From Subtercola sp. (GTDB lineage Bacteria; Actinomycetota; Actinomycetes; Actinomycetales; Microbacteriaceae), in the NCBI GenBank assembly GCA_025463745.1, contig JAODBB010000048.1, positions 1-42,069 on the forward strand: a stretch of DNA of 42,069 nucleotides, given 5' to 3'. Positions within the stretch are counted from its first letter, which is position 1; every line of letters starts with the position of its first letter. The translations under genes were made by a program, and so were the position numbers. The notes below the pieces were generated by a model, which did not search any database, had not been told where the DNA came from, and worked only from the letters and a program-made list of their open reading frames with translations. Below, in pieces: positions 1 to 8,353 of this stretch.

Positions 1-62
1 CGACTGCTGTGCGTGGGGAGAGGGCGTCTGCGCGGCTGCGGGTGCGGCGCCAAACGGAGGGC

Positions 63-170
63 GGCTACGGCTACGGCTACGGCTACGGCTACGGCTACGG
101 CTACGGCTACGGCTACGGCTACGGCTACGGCTACGGCTACGGCTACGGCTACGGCTACGGCTACGGCTAC
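63..170. repeat. Hexanucleotide tandem array, 18 perfect copies of ggctac
   Basis: Eighteen uninterrupted, identical copies of ggctac run from 63 to 170 and end 14 bases before the ATG at 185. An SD-like ggagg lies just before the array (56-60), but no such motif lies between the array and the ATG. One frame would read Gly-Tyr repeats, another Leu-Arg. Because the unit is six bases, gain or loss of copies changes spacing but not frame. Perfect identity over 108 bases suggests recent or ongoing slippage. Confidence 0.97.
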
Positions 171-184
171 GGCATGATCGTTTC

Positions 185-1162
185 ATGCGTTCCTCTTTCA
201 CACACGTTCTCGTGCTCGATTTCGACGGAACAGTCTGCCTCGGCGACGCCCCGGTACTCGCCTACGCGCGGCTCCTCGATGAGGCCCTCGCGGCGACGGA
301 TGCGCGCGGCCAGGTTGAGGGCGAGCGCAACCTGCGCGAACACGTGCCCAGCGAGGATGCGTCAGCCCGGGATGCGCCGAGCGAGGATGCGTCGAATCAT
401 GATGCAGGGAGCAAAGGTGCGTCAGACCACGATGCGCCGAGCGAGCCGAAGCCGTCGTCAGTGCAACGGCTCGTCGAGCAGTTTCTGACGCGGGCCGACG
501 GTCGGGCATCCGGTGGCCCGTCTGACGCCGCGACCGAGTCAGTCACAGAGCCAGTGACGACACAAGCGACGAAGACGGAGATAGAGGAAGAGGCGAAGGC
601 AGCAGCAGCGGCAGCGGCGGCGGCGGCGATGAGCATCATCGCGAACAGCGTCGACGGCTACGAGGCCGCCGAGCGCCTGGCCCGCGCGCGCGGAATCACC
701 GACGAACAGCTCAGCACCGCCTACGCCGGCAGCCGCCACGAATTGGCCAGCGGGGCCCTTGAGACGACGGCTCCCGCTGGATTGGCCGCGCTGCTCGACA
801 ACCTGCCGAAAGCCACGCAGATCGTGCTGGTGACGAACGCCCCCGAATCGGGAGTCACGCAGCAGTTGCGCTTGCTCGGACTCGCCGACCACTTCGACGA
901 GATCGTGACATCGGCGCGCAAACCGGCCGGCATGGGCGCGATTGTCGAGCGCATGCTTGAGCAGTATGAGCTCTCGGGCATGCCGAGCCGCCTACTGAGT
1001 GTCGGAGACATCTGGCGCAACGACCTGGCCCCCGCCGCAGCGCTCGGCTGCCAGACGGCGCTGATCGAGCGGCTGGCGGCACCGGACGCCCTGCCGACGT
1101 ACCGCGCAACGACCATCGAATCGCTCTACCCCGCCATCACGGCCTGGGCCGCCTCCGACTGA
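185..1162 (+). CDS. HAD-superfamily hydrolase with an expanded low-complexity cap region
   Basis: Predicted phosphatase-like HAD protein of 325 residues. Motif I is DFDGT (12-16, nucleophile Asp12). Motif II is in LVTNAPES, the motif III lysine in RKPAG, and motif IV in SVGDIWRND near the C-terminus. Between motif I and the core, about residues 48-150, is an acidic Ser/Asp/Ala-rich insert with degenerate PSEDAS/DHDAPSE repeats and a run of ten alanines before MSII, unlike a normal folded cap. ATG 185 is the first codon giving a proper motif I, but it has no Shine-Dalgarno sequence: the preceding bases are the ggctac array. The frame stays open to the window edge, so a longer N-terminus through the array is possible but unlikely. 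The substrate is unknown. The family is certain; the specific role is not. Confidence 0.85.
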   Translation: MRSSFTHVLVLDFDGTVCLGDAPVLAYARLLDEALAATDARGQVEGERNLREHVPSEDASARDAPSEDASNHDAGSKGASDHDAPSEPKPSSVQRLVEQFLTRADGRASGGPSDAATESVTEPVTTQATKTEIEEEAKAAAAAAAAAAMSIIANSVDGYEAAERLARARGITDEQLSTAYAGSRHELASGALETTAPAGLAALLDNLPKATQIVLVTNAPESGVTQQLRLLGLADHFDEIVTSARKPAGMGAIVERMLEQYELSGMPSRLLSVGDIWRNDLAPAAALGCQTALIERLAAPDALPTYRATTIESLYPAITAWAASD

Positions 1163-1287
1163 GCGGGCCGAAATGGCCGGGGGGGCACTCCGGCGGACGA
1201 GGAACGGGCGCAGCGTCGTGACACGCAACTCCCGAATGCTGTTGGATGTTCGCTACGTCGATGATCGCCGCCCCAGCGTCGGCGAAC

Positions 1288-2298
1288 TCAGCGCCTGCCA
1301 GACCACGCCGCGATCTCGCCCCGCAGTTCGGCCTTACGCCCGGCCGGCGCGAACGAGGCCGCGACCGAGTTCATCGCGAGCGCCGCCATTGCGGCATCGC
1401 TGAATCCGAAGGCCTCCTGCACTGCGATGTAGTTGTCGCCGACGTAACCGCCGAAATACGACGGGTCGTCAGAGTTGATGGTGACGAGAAGGCCTGCCTC
1501 GAGCATCCGGGGCAGTGGATGCTCGGCCATCGTCTCGACCCCACGCAGTCTCACCGTCGACAGGGGGCACACCGTGAGCGGTACCTGGCTGGCGCGCAGT
1601 CGCTCGACCAAAGCGGGATTCTGCAGGCTGCGAATTCCGTGGTCGATGCGCTCGCACTTCAGAGCGTCGAGTGCCCCTTCGACGTACTCGGGGCCGCCCT
1701 CTTCGCCCGCGTGGGCGACACAGTGCAGGCCGAGCTCTCGGGCCCGGGCATACACCTGCTCGAATATTTCGGGCGGGTAGCCGACCTCGGCTGAGTCGAG
1801 GCCGACTCCGATGAGGTCGCCCGCGACGGCACGCTCGGCGACGGCATCGAGCACCGCAAAGGCCGACTCGACGGGCAGGTCTCGCAGAAAGCAGAGAATG
1901 AGTCCGCCGGTGATGCCGAACTCGGCGAACGCGTCGTCGAGGGCTCGTTTGAGTCCGTCGATGACGGTGTCGATGCCGACGCCGCGCATCGTGTGCGCCT
2001 GGGGGTCGAAGAACATCTCAATGTGGCGGAGCCCTTGGCTGTGTGCCTTCTTCAGGTATGCAGTGGCGAGGTCGTAGAAGTCTTGCTCCTCGCGCAGCAC
2101 CACGCTGCAGGCGAAATAGAGATCGAGAAACGACTGCAGGTCAGTGAACTGCAGTCTGCTCGTGAGGTCTGCGACGCTCTCGAACGGCAGCTCGATGCCG
2201 TTGCGCTCGGCGAGGGCGAACACCATGTCGGGCTCGAGGGTGCCTTCGATGTGCAGATGGAGTTCGGCCTTGGGCAGCTCGTAAAGCGGTTGTGTCAT
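1288..2298 (-). CDS. Adenine deaminase, adenosine-deaminase superfamily (type 2)
   Basis: Zinc hydrolase expected to convert adenine to hypoxanthine and ammonia in purine salvage. The 336-residue protein carries the ADA-fold metal and catalytic motifs: HLHIEG (14-19), HAGEE (196-200), RIDHG (217-221) and NSDDP followed by FGGY (275-285). The phrases FFDPQAHT, VGLDSAEVG and NSDDP-x-YFGGY resemble the bacterial adenine aminohydrolase branch more than true adenosine deaminases, from memory of that branch. I start at ATG 2298 (MTQPLYELPKAELHLH), which matches the family N-terminus; 20 upstream in-frame residues look non-coding. It is convergent with the HAD gene. It may supply hypoxanthine from adenine released by the nucleoside enzymes at 9.6-12.8 kb. 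An adenosine substrate cannot be excluded. Confidence 0.85.
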   Translation of the reverse strand: MTQPLYELPKAELHLHIEGTLEPDMVFALAERNGIELPFESVADLTSRLQFTDLQSFLDLYFACSVVLREEQDFYDLATAYLKKAHSQGLRHIEMFFDPQAHTMRGVGIDTVIDGLKRALDDAFAEFGITGGLILCFLRDLPVESAFAVLDAVAERAVAGDLIGVGLDSAEVGYPPEIFEQVYARARELGLHCVAHAGEEGGPEYVEGALDALKCERIDHGIRSLQNPALVERLRASQVPLTVCPLSTVRLRGVETMAEHPLPRMLEAGLLVTINSDDPSYFGGYVGDNYIAVQEAFGFSDAAMAALAMNSVAASFAPAGRKAELRGEIAAWSGRR

Positions 2299-2330
2299 GC
2301 CGCTATTCTTTCGCACGCGCATTCGCGGTG

Positions 2331-2400
2331 GGTTCGACACGGCGTGCGGCACACCCAACCGGCGCTGATTGAGTAGCAGCGCCGGTTGCGTATCGAAACC
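2331..2400. repeat. Intergenic palindromic element with nested inverted repeats
   Basis: A 12-bp perfect inverted repeat (caaccggcgctg at 2356-2367 and cagcgccggttg at 2377-2388) is nested inside a looser outer pair: ggttcgacacg at 2331-2341 and cgtatcgaaacc at 2389-2400. The stretch gattgagtag followed by gcgtatcgaaacc recalls a short element I remember as frequent between genes in Microbacteriaceae. It lies between the deaminase start and the end of the cupin gene. This is the only copy found in the window. Confidence 0.7.
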
Positions 2401-2424
2401 TGCGGTGCAGGAGACCAGCGAACT

Positions 2425-2970
2425 TCACTCGGCCAACGTCCAGGCGTCGAACGAGAAGCCGGGCGAGACGACGCAGCTCACCAGAGCCTCGCCGTCGCTC
2501 GGCAGCGTGCGCTGCCAGACACCTGCGGGAACGATGACCTGCGGCTGTTCGTCGGCCGATGGGGCGCCGCCACCGAGCATAATCACCTTGACGTTCTCTC
2601 CGACGAAGGCCGGCTCGTCACCGCTGCCGCCGAGCTGCATCATCACCGGGTCGGGCCCGTGCCACAGCCAGATCTCGTCGAAGTCCACGCGGTGCCAGGC
2701 CGACGCCTCGCCGGGCGGCAGCAAGAAGTAGATCAGCGTGGCCGCGGGCCGGGAAACACCATCAACTGTCGTTGCAGCGCTCGACGCCCAGGTTCGCCGA
2801 AACCAGCCGCCTTCGGGGTGCGGTTCGAGCCCGAGCAGCGCCGCACGCGAAGGCACGTCGAGCCACTCGATCACCTCACAATCGACGGTGCGCCGCGCAA
2901 CTTGCCCGGGCTCGCCGCTTCTATGCCCTGACTCTCCGGGCTCGCCGCTCGGCCGCCCCAGTTCACTCAC
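2425..2970 (-). CDS. Cupin, DUF985 family
   Basis: A 181-residue small beta-barrel protein of the DUF985 (Cupin_5) family. Visible signatures are HPEGGWFRRTW, the strand AATLIYFLLPPG, SAWHRVDFDEIWLWHGPD with the likely metal-ligand histidines, and the C-terminal VSPGFSFDAW. No enzymatic activity is firmly established for the family. The first ~30 residues hold a duplicated SGEPG motif and precede the domain, so translation may begin later than the GTG chosen at 2970. The gene runs in the same direction as the flavin monooxygenase upstream (41-bp gap) and may be cotranscribed with it. Confidence 0.85.
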   Translation of the reverse strand: MSELGRPSGEPGESGHRSGEPGQVARRTVDCEVIEWLDVPSRAALLGLEPHPEGGWFRRTWASSAATTVDGVSRPAATLIYFLLPPGEASAWHRVDFDEIWLWHGPDPVMMQLGGSGDEPAFVGENVKVIMLGGGAPSADEQPQVIVPAGVWQRTLPSDGEALVSCVVSPGFSFDAWTLAE

Positions 2971-3010
2971 GTGCCACCACCTCGGTACGCCGTTCCATCC
3001 TCGCGCGGCA

Positions 3011-4429
3011 TTACTCGATCACGACGGCGCCCACAGGGGCGCGCGAAACCTTGAACCGGGTGCCGGGGTGGTCTTCCGAAAGATGCGCTCCGGGGCGGCC
3101 GAGCATCTGCTCGCGCAAGCTGCCCTGCCCGGGTTCGGCGGGCATCCGGCCACGACGGCGCAGCTCCGGCACCACGAGCCGAGCGAAGTCTTCGAGGTCA
3201 CCCGGGGCGAAGATCGGCTCGAGCAAGAAGCCGTCGAGGTCGGTGGCGTCGATGAGCCGCTCGAGTTCGTCGGCCACTTCGGTGGTGCTGCCCGTCAGCT
3301 GCAGCCCACGAGTGCCGCGGCCGCTCAGCTGGTCGAGAATCTCGCGCACAGTCGGTGGCGTGCTGCCGTCTTTCGGAACGAAGCGGTCTATGTTGCTCTG
3401 GCCCATCTGACCGATCGGCCCGCCGGCATCCAGAATCTGGGTGAGATCACGCTGAGGGTCGAGCGAGAGCAGGTCGATACCGGTGTTGCCGGCGTACAGC
3501 ACGGCGACGACCTCGTCGGTCTGCAGGTCGTCGAACTCCTTACGCAGCGCAACGGCCTCATCGTGGGTCGGCGCCACGGTGACGGTCAGGCCCACCAGAA
3601 TCTTCAGCGAGTTCGGGTCACGGCCCCACTCGGCAGCCTTGGCCCGAATGTCGGCGACGTTGAATGCCGTCTGCTCCACCGTGGTGCCCTGCACGAACAC
3701 TGCTTCGGCGTTGCGCGCCGCGTAGGCGCGACCGCGCGCCGAGGTTCCCGCCTGAAAGAGCACGGGCGTGCGCTGCGGCGACGGATCCACCGTGAAATAG
3801 CCCGACGAGCGAAAGTGCTCACCAACGAACTCGTGATGGTGCAGCTTGTCGCGGTGGGCCAGCACCTGCGCCTCTTTGTCGGCGACGAAGGCATCGTCTT
3901 CCCACGATCCCTCCCACAAGGTCATGGCAAGGTCGAGGTATTCGTCGGCCTGGTCGTAGCGGGCGTCGTGGGCGTTCATGGTTTCGTGGCCGAAGAGCTC
4001 GGCGACAGTATTCTGCGAGGCGCCGGTGACGATGTTCCAGCCCACACGACCGCCGGTGAGGTGATCGAGGGTGGCGAAGCGGCGGGCGGTCTGCACCGGA
4101 TGATCGAGCCCCGTCGAACTCGTCACGACGAAGCCGAGGCGCTCGGTCTCGTGCGCGAGCGCGGCGATCATCATCGCCGGATCCATCGACGGAAAGTTGA
4201 TGCCGCCGCGTGCCGCCATCTCGGGAAGGTCACCGCCGATCGACGGAAAGCCGAACCCGTCGGCGAAGAACAGAAAGTCGAAACCGGCGCGATCGAGCAG
4301 CTTGGCGATGTGAATCCAATGGTCGAGCTCGTGAAAGCGCGCCGATTCGCTGCGCGGATGCGGCCAGCTGAGCGTGCCGCCGACCTGCGGGCCGGCGACT
4401 TCGAATACTCCCAAATGAATCTGCTTCAT
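3011..4429 (-). CDS. LLM-class flavin-dependent monooxygenase, NtaA/SnaA/DszA-like
   Basis: A 472-residue two-component-type monooxygenase of the luciferase-like (LLM) superfamily, NtaA/SoxA/DszA branch. It should use reduced FMN from a separate reductase. Diagnostic segments are FFADGFGFPSIGGDLPE near the N-terminus, GRVGWNIVTGAS in the middle and PVLFQAGTSARGRAYAARNA. Relatives attack C-N or C-S bonds in chelators, sulfones or heterocycles; the riboflavin lyase RcaE of Microbacterium is also an LLM enzyme, so a flavin-type substrate is a possible alternative. The start is ATG 4429, without a Shine-Dalgarno sequence; a perfect 32-bp palindrome directly abuts it. A TetR gene sits 52 bp upstream in the same direction, and a divergent ABC importer follows beyond it, suggesting uptake and oxidation of one compound. 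The substrate is unknown. Confidence 0.88.
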   Translation of the reverse strand: MKQIHLGVFEVAGPQVGGTLSWPHPRSESARFHELDHWIHIAKLLDRAGFDFLFFADGFGFPSIGGDLPEMAARGGINFPSMDPAMMIAALAHETERLGFVVTSSTGLDHPVQTARRFATLDHLTGGRVGWNIVTGASQNTVAELFGHETMNAHDARYDQADEYLDLAMTLWEGSWEDDAFVADKEAQVLAHRDKLHHHEFVGEHFRSSGYFTVDPSPQRTPVLFQAGTSARGRAYAARNAEAVFVQGTTVEQTAFNVADIRAKAAEWGRDPNSLKILVGLTVTVAPTHDEAVALRKEFDDLQTDEVVAVLYAGNTGIDLLSLDPQRDLTQILDAGGPIGQMGQSNIDRFVPKDGSTPPTVREILDQLSGRGTRGLQLTGSTTEVADELERLIDATDLDGFLLEPIFAPGDLEDFARLVVPELRRRGRMPAEPGQGSLREQMLGRPGAHLSEDHPGTRFKVSRAPVGAVVIE

Positions 4430-4461
4430 CAGGCCAGTGAACCAAATGGTTCACTGGCCTG
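4430..4461. promoter_or_regulatory. Perfect 32-bp palindrome at the monooxygenase start, candidate operator
   Basis: Arms caggccagtgaacca (4430-4444) and tggttcactggcctg (4447-4461) are perfect inverted copies of 15 bp around a two-base centre. The first base is adjacent to the ATG at 4429. The site lies between the tetR stop and the monooxygenase start, so a dimeric regulator such as the adjacent TetR protein is the natural candidate ligand. In RNA the same bases would form a hairpin right against the start codon. No second copy was seen in the tetR/ABC intergenic region. Confidence 0.75.
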
Positions 4462-4481
4462 TCCAGCCAAGAAACACAGTG

Positions 4482-5114
4482 TTAATACGACGGCCCGTTT
4501 TGTAACCTCGTTGTGCTTTTCGCGACCCGGTCGAGCAGGGCGGCGGTCGCCGCACGTGCGGCACGATCGATGACCGCCCGATCGCCGCCGGTGAGCAGGG
4601 TGGCTTGCAGGCCACGCCACAGAGCGACGATTTCGTGAGCGAAGAGTTCAGCCTGGGCATCCGGAACACCCCCCTCGACAAGAACAGCCGAGACATGCGC
4701 CACCCACTCGGTGCCGACCTCGCCGAGGAACGTTCTGAAGCGCTGGCGCTCGAACCCGGCCAGGCCGAAAATCTCGAAGAAGAGGCGGTGAAACGGCAGG
4801 TTGGCCGGGTCGGAGATCGTCGCCCAGGCTGAGAGCAGACGCTCATCAAGTGGTGCGGTCGACGTATCGAGAGCGGTGATGACGGCGGCCATGCCGGGAA
4901 AACGGAGCTCGGCGCCGTCGAGCGCGGCAATGATCAGTTCTTCGCGGCTGCCGAAATAGTAGAGCAGCATGCGGTTGTTCGAGCCGACAGCGGTGGCCAG
5001 CCCGCGCAGTGTGAGCTGCGTGATTCCGTTTTCGAGCACGTAGTCGACGATGCGATCGAGCAACAACTGTTTGCGGTCGGCGCCGTCGTCTCTGTCGGGC
5101 AAGACGAGTGTCAT
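4482..5114 (-). CDS. TetR-family transcriptional regulator
   Basis: A 210-residue repressor-type protein. The helix-turn-helix occupies about residues 18-62 (LENGITQLTLRGLATAVGSN, then LLYYFGSREELIIAAL), matching the TetR_N pattern. The remaining ~145 residues are the helical ligand-binding and dimerisation part, which is not conserved enough to name an inducer. It is transcribed toward the monooxygenase and divergently from the ABC transporter lipoprotein, a classic position for local control of both. Direct repeats of agggtcatgc lie just upstream of its ATG, and a perfect palindrome lies downstream at the monooxygenase start. Either could be its operator. Confidence 0.9.
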   Translation of the reverse strand: MTLVLPDRDDGADRKQLLLDRIVDYVLENGITQLTLRGLATAVGSNNRMLLYYFGSREELIIAALDGAELRFPGMAAVITALDTSTAPLDERLLSAWATISDPANLPFHRLFFEIFGLAGFERQRFRTFLGEVGTEWVAHVSAVLVEGGVPDAQAELFAHEIVALWRGLQATLLTGGDRAVIDRAARAATAALLDRVAKSTTRLQNGPSY

Positions 5115-5136
5115 GACGTCGACGCTAACGCCTCAG

Positions 5137-5167
5137 AGGGTCATGCACCGAAGTCATAGGGTCATGC
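5137..5167. promoter_or_regulatory. Direct repeat agggtcatgc x2 in the tetR/ABC divergent region
   Basis: agggtcatgc occurs at 5137-5146 and 5158-5167, start to start 21 bp, about two helical turns. A further tcatg overlaps the tetR start at 5111-5115. The phased repeats sit 23 bp upstream of tetR in a 258-bp divergent intergenic region, so they are a candidate binding site for autoregulation. The rest of the region (5168-5372) holds the ABC operon promoter, which I cannot place with confidence. I saw no TPP or purine riboswitch consensus. Confidence 0.5.
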
Positions 5168-5372
5168 GGCGACGAGAACGAAGCTGATCACGCGCACAGA
5201 TCAACGCAGTAGTCGCCACCTATTGCTGCGACCTCGAAGGCAACACAGCTGAAATGCCACGGTAACAATCGCGGTCTAGCGTTTCACGGATAGCGAACGC
5301 GCTTGCTCTTTCGGCGCGCGACACACAGCACTTCGCTGCTTCATCCTGCGAACTCAACCGTTTGGAGATTTC

Positions 5373-6518
5373 ATGAACGCCTTCACCCCTCCCCCTGTTG
5401 TCACCAAGCAGTTCGATCGTCGCGGGTTCTTGCGCATCGGCGGCCTCAGCGCCTTGGCCGTTGGCGGTGCCGCTGTTCTGGCCGCCTGCAGCACAGGCTC
5501 GACCTCGACCGGCAGCGGCGCTGCGGCAGCCGCGGGTGCCGCTTCGGCCGCTCCCGGAAGCCTCGGCACCATCGCACTCCAGCTGTCGTGGATCAAGAAC
5601 ATCGAATTCGCCGGTGAGTACTTCGCCACCGAAAAGGGCTACTACACCGATTCCGGATTCGAAGCGGTCACCCTTCTCGCCGGTGGTGGCCAGACCGGCG
5701 CCGAAGAAGCACTACTGTCGGGCCAGGCGCTCGTGGGCCTTTCGTCGCCGTCGATCACCGGCCCGTCTGTGCTGCAGGGGGCTGCGCTGAAGATCATCGC
5801 CTCGACCTACCAGAAGAACCCGTTCTGCCTGCTCTCGCTGGCCGAGAAGACTCCGATCAAGACGGTCGCCGACCTCAAGGGCAAGAAGATCGGTGTTCAA
5901 TCGGGCGGCAACCAGACCATCTTCGAAGGCTTCCTCGCCGCGAACGGCCTCACCGACGCCGACGTGACACTCGTCACGACGCAGTACGACATCTCGCCGC
6001 TCGAAACCGGTGCCTACGATGCCCACATGTCGTATACGACCAACGAGCCGATTCTGGCCGCGAAAGACGGCTTCACGCCCGTTGTACTCGGTTTCGCCGA
6101 CAACGGTCTGCCGTTCGTGGCTGAGACGTTCACTGTCACCCAAGACACGATCGACAACAAGCGCGACCTGCTCAAGGCGTTCTTGGTCGCCGAGATCAAG
6201 GGCTGGACCGACGCCGTCAACTCTCCCGCACAATCGGCAACCTACGCCGTGACCAAGTACGGAGCAGATCAAGACCTCGACCAGACCGAGCAGACCTCTG
6301 AGGCCACCGCTCAGAACGCACTGATCGTGACCGCCGACACCAACTCGAATGGTCTCTTCACGATGACCGACGATCTGATCGCCGAGAACATCAAGTCGCT
6401 CACCTCGATGGGAACGGCCGTCACCGCCGACCAGCTCTTCGACATGAGCATCATCAAAGAGGTCTATGCAGAGAACCCCGACCTCATCGTTGCTCTCACC
6501 ATTCCGACCGCCTCCTGA
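5373..6518 (+). CDS. NMT1/THI5-like ABC transporter substrate-binding lipoprotein, Tat-type signal
   Basis: The 381-residue extracytoplasmic receptor of the importer that follows. The signal peptide has a twin-arginine motif DRRGFLR (15-21), a hydrophobic stretch and a lipobox LAAC with Cys39, so export by Tat and lipidation are likely. After a Ser/Thr/Ala-rich linker the mature domain starts near [20 protein letters not shown] and continues with [17 protein letters not shown]. This is the NMT1/THI5-like fold seen in receptors for formylaminopyrimidine, nitrate/taurine and riboflavin precursors. Start ATG 5373 has a ggag 7 bases upstream. The substrate is not readable from sequence; neighbours suggest a nucleoside, nucleobase or related heterocycle. 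Confidence 0.9.
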   Translation: MNAFTPPPVVTKQFDRRGFLRIGGLSALAVGGAAVLAACSTGSTSTGSGAAAAAGAASAAPGSLGTIALQLSWIKNIEFAGEYFATEKGYYTDSGFEAVTLLAGGGQTGAEEALLSGQALVGLSSPSITGPSVLQGAALKIIASTYQKNPFCLLSLAEKTPIKTVADLKGKKIGVQSGGNQTIFEGFLAANGLTDADVTLVTTQYDISPLETGAYDAHMSYTTNEPILAAKDGFTPVVLGFADNGLPFVAETFTVTQDTIDNKRDLLKAFLVAEIKGWTDAVNSPAQSATYAVTKYGADQDLDQTEQTSEATAQNALIVTADTNSNGLFTMTDDLIAENIKSLTSMGTAVTADQLFDMSIIKEVYAENPDLIVALTIPTAS

Positions 6519-6566
6519 CGCATCGCCTCACACACCAACACGGCTTGGCGCACCCACGCGCTCAAC

Positions 6567-6598
6567 GGTGTCGGTGCCGCTTCGGCGGCGCCGACACC
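6567..6598 (+). promoter_or_regulatory. Intercistronic hairpin with UUCG loop
   Basis: Arms ggtgtcggtgccgc (6567-6580) and gcggcgccgacacc (6585-6598) pair over 14 positions, one of them G-U, around a ttcg tetraloop. There is no following T-run. Placed between the binding-protein gene and the ATPase gene, it probably acts as an mRNA 3'-end stabiliser or attenuator that raises receptor expression over the rest of the operon. Confidence 0.75.
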
Positions 6599-6630
6599 TC
6601 GAACACAGAATGAAGAACAAAGAAGGAACC

Positions 6631-7473
6631 ATGGCCTCTTCGTCTCTCAGCGCCGCCGGCTTTGCGACCAGCACTCCCGCAGAAACACCGGAACTCGCAT
6701 CCGGCATCAACATTCAAGGGCTGACGAAGACCTTCTCGCTGGGCCGTTCATCTGTTCAGGCCCTTTCGGCCATCAACCTCGGAACGAAAAAAGACTCGTT
6801 CCTCACCCTGCTCGGCCCCTCGGGTTGCGGCAAGTCGACCATCTTGCGCATCATCGCCGGGCTCGAGAAACCGAGCGCCGGCACGGTGGTGGTGAACGGC
6901 AAGAACGCCGGCGAGATTCAGCGCGGTCACGAGACGGGCATCGCGTTTCAAGACTCTGCGCTGCTGCCCTGGCGCACGGTCACCAAGAACATTCGCCTGC
7001 CGCTCGAAGTGGCTGGCATCAGCCCGGCACCCGGGCTGATCGACGGTCTGATCGACCTGGTAGGCCTGAAGGGCTTCGAGAACGCCAAGCCCGCACAGCT
7101 CTCGGGCGGTATGCGCCAACGCGTGTCGATCGCCCGCTGCCTCGCCGTCGAGCCGACCATCATGCTGCTCGACGAACCGTTCGGTGCGCTCGACGACATG
7201 ACACGGCAGCGGATGAATGTGGAACTGCTTCGCATCTGGAGCGAGAAACCCGCCACCACTCTCATGGTGACTCACGGAATCAGTGAAGCCGTGTTCTTGT
7301 CTGACGTGGTGGCCGTGATGAGCGCCCGGCCCGGCCGCATCGCGGAGGTCGTGGAGATCAACCTGCCCCGCCCGCGCTTGCCCGAACTCATGCGCAGCCC
7401 AGAGTTTCACGCCTACGTCGACCAGATCTCGGAGATTCTGTTCGGCGCACACGGAACGGTCGACGATGACTGA
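6631..7473 (+). CDS. ABC transporter ATP-binding protein, NitT/TauT type
   Basis: The 280-residue cytoplasmic ATPase driving the importer. Walker A is GPSGCGKST (62-70), the Q-loop is [10 protein letters not shown] (Gln107), the signature is LSGGMRQR (157-164), Walker B is IMLLDEP (177-183) followed by FGALD, and the switch histidine is in VTHG (His215). I start at ATG 6631 because gaagga lies four bases upstream and the N-terminus then leads into the first strand NIQGLTKTF. An in-frame ATG at 6610 would add seven residues. The stop overlaps the start of the first permease by eight bases, indicating translational coupling. Confidence 0.92.
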   Translation: MASSSLSAAGFATSTPAETPELASGINIQGLTKTFSLGRSSVQALSAINLGTKKDSFLTLLGPSGCGKSTILRIIAGLEKPSAGTVVVNGKNAGEIQRGHETGIAFQDSALLPWRTVTKNIRLPLEVAGISPAPGLIDGLIDLVGLKGFENAKPAQLSGGMRQRVSIARCLAVEPTIMLLDEPFGALDDMTRQRMNVELLRIWSEKPATTLMVTHGISEAVFLSDVVAVMSARPGRIAEVVEINLPRPRLPELMRSPEFHAYVDQISEILFGAHGTVDDD

Positions 7474-8353
7474 TCTTCGCGAACAAGAAACCGGCTACGC
7501 CGAGAGCCTTGCGCTCGGCGCCGAGGAGGCCACCGGCGCGAATCGCCGCTCGTTTCTCGGGTCGTTCAACAAGATGCCGCCCTGGGTGGGCGCCATCATC
7601 GGCATCGTCGTCATTCTGCTGGTGTGGCAGTTCGTTGCGGTGACCTTCTTCTCGGTCACCAATTCGGTGCCACCGCCGCTGGAAGTCTTCGCCCAGCTTG
7701 TGCACGACCTCACCGACAGCGTGTACTGGAACGCCATCGCGCAGACCAGCATGTCGGCGATGTGGGGATTCATCTGGGGCAACCTGATCGCGTTCTTCCT
7801 GGCGTTCATCGTGCTTTTGATTCCGTGGTTCGAAGGGCTGTCTACTCAGCTCGCGGTGGTGTGCTCGTGCATCCCGCTGACCGCGATAGCACCGATCGTC
7901 ACCCTGCTCTCGCCCGCCGGCAGCCGCACCACCTCGATCTTCTTGGCGGCGCTCAGCGTGATCTTCACCACCGTGATCGGCACATTGCTGGGGTTACGGG
8001 CCGCGAGCGAGACTCAGCTCGATGTGGTGAGGGCGTACGGCGGGTCGAGGTTCACGCAGTTGCGAAAGGTTCGGCTGATTGCGGCTGTCCCGAGCATCCT
8101 CGCCGCCCTGAAGCTCGCCGCGCCGGCCGCGTTTCTGGGGGCGGTGCTCGGTGAGTACTTCTTGCTCGGCGTCGACTCGGGCATCGGCATTCTGCTGCTC
8201 GCCGCGCAGGCGACCGCGGCATCGGTGAAACTCTGGGCACTCGCGCTGATCTGCGGCGGCATCGCCGGATTGGCCTACTTCGTGATCGGCCGCATCGGGC
8301 GGATCGTCACACCCTGGTCGGCGGGCGACTCGCGCGCCGGGGAGGGGTTCTAG
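7466..8353 (+). CDS. ABC transporter permease 1 (BPD_transp_1)
   Basis: A 295-residue integral membrane subunit with about six hydrophobic segments, the first being [19 protein letters not shown]. The ATPase-docking EAA-like loop is [16 protein letters not shown] followed by [20 protein letters not shown]. It belongs to the NitT/TauT/SsuC permease group. Its start lies inside the ATPase gene end. The stop TAG begins a 14-bp sequence that is repeated in inverted orientation over the ribosome-binding site of the second permease. Confidence 0.9.
   Translation: MTDLREQETGYAESLALGAEEATGANRRSFLGSFNKMPPWVGAIIGIVVILLVWQFVAVTFFSVTNSVPPPLEVFAQLVHDLTDSVYWNAIAQTSMSAMWGFIWGNLIAFFLAFIVLLIPWFEGLSTQLAVVCSCIPLTAIAPIVTLLSPAGSRTTSIFLAALSVIFTTVIGTLLGLRAASETQLDVVRAYGGSRFTQLRKVRLIAAVPSILAALKLAAPAAFLGAVLGEYFLLGVDSGIGILLLAAQATAASVKLWALALICGGIAGLAYFVIGRIGRIVTPWSAGDSRAGEGF

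Noticed and set aside
9-488. Open frame with a Gly-Tyr repeat across the ggctac array
   Set aside because: After the array it runs out of frame through the HAD gene and reads as Arg/Ser-rich nonsense. The HAD frame has conserved motifs.
2738-4573. 611-codon plus-strand open frame
   Set aside because: Antisense to the cupin and flavin monooxygenase genes. It has no recognisable domain, while the minus-strand proteins are clearly conserved; high-GC shadow.
5168-5372. TPP or other riboswitch upstream of the NMT1-type importer
   Set aside because: No ctgaga/thi-box or purine-riboswitch core could be found. Only promoter-type sequence seems present.
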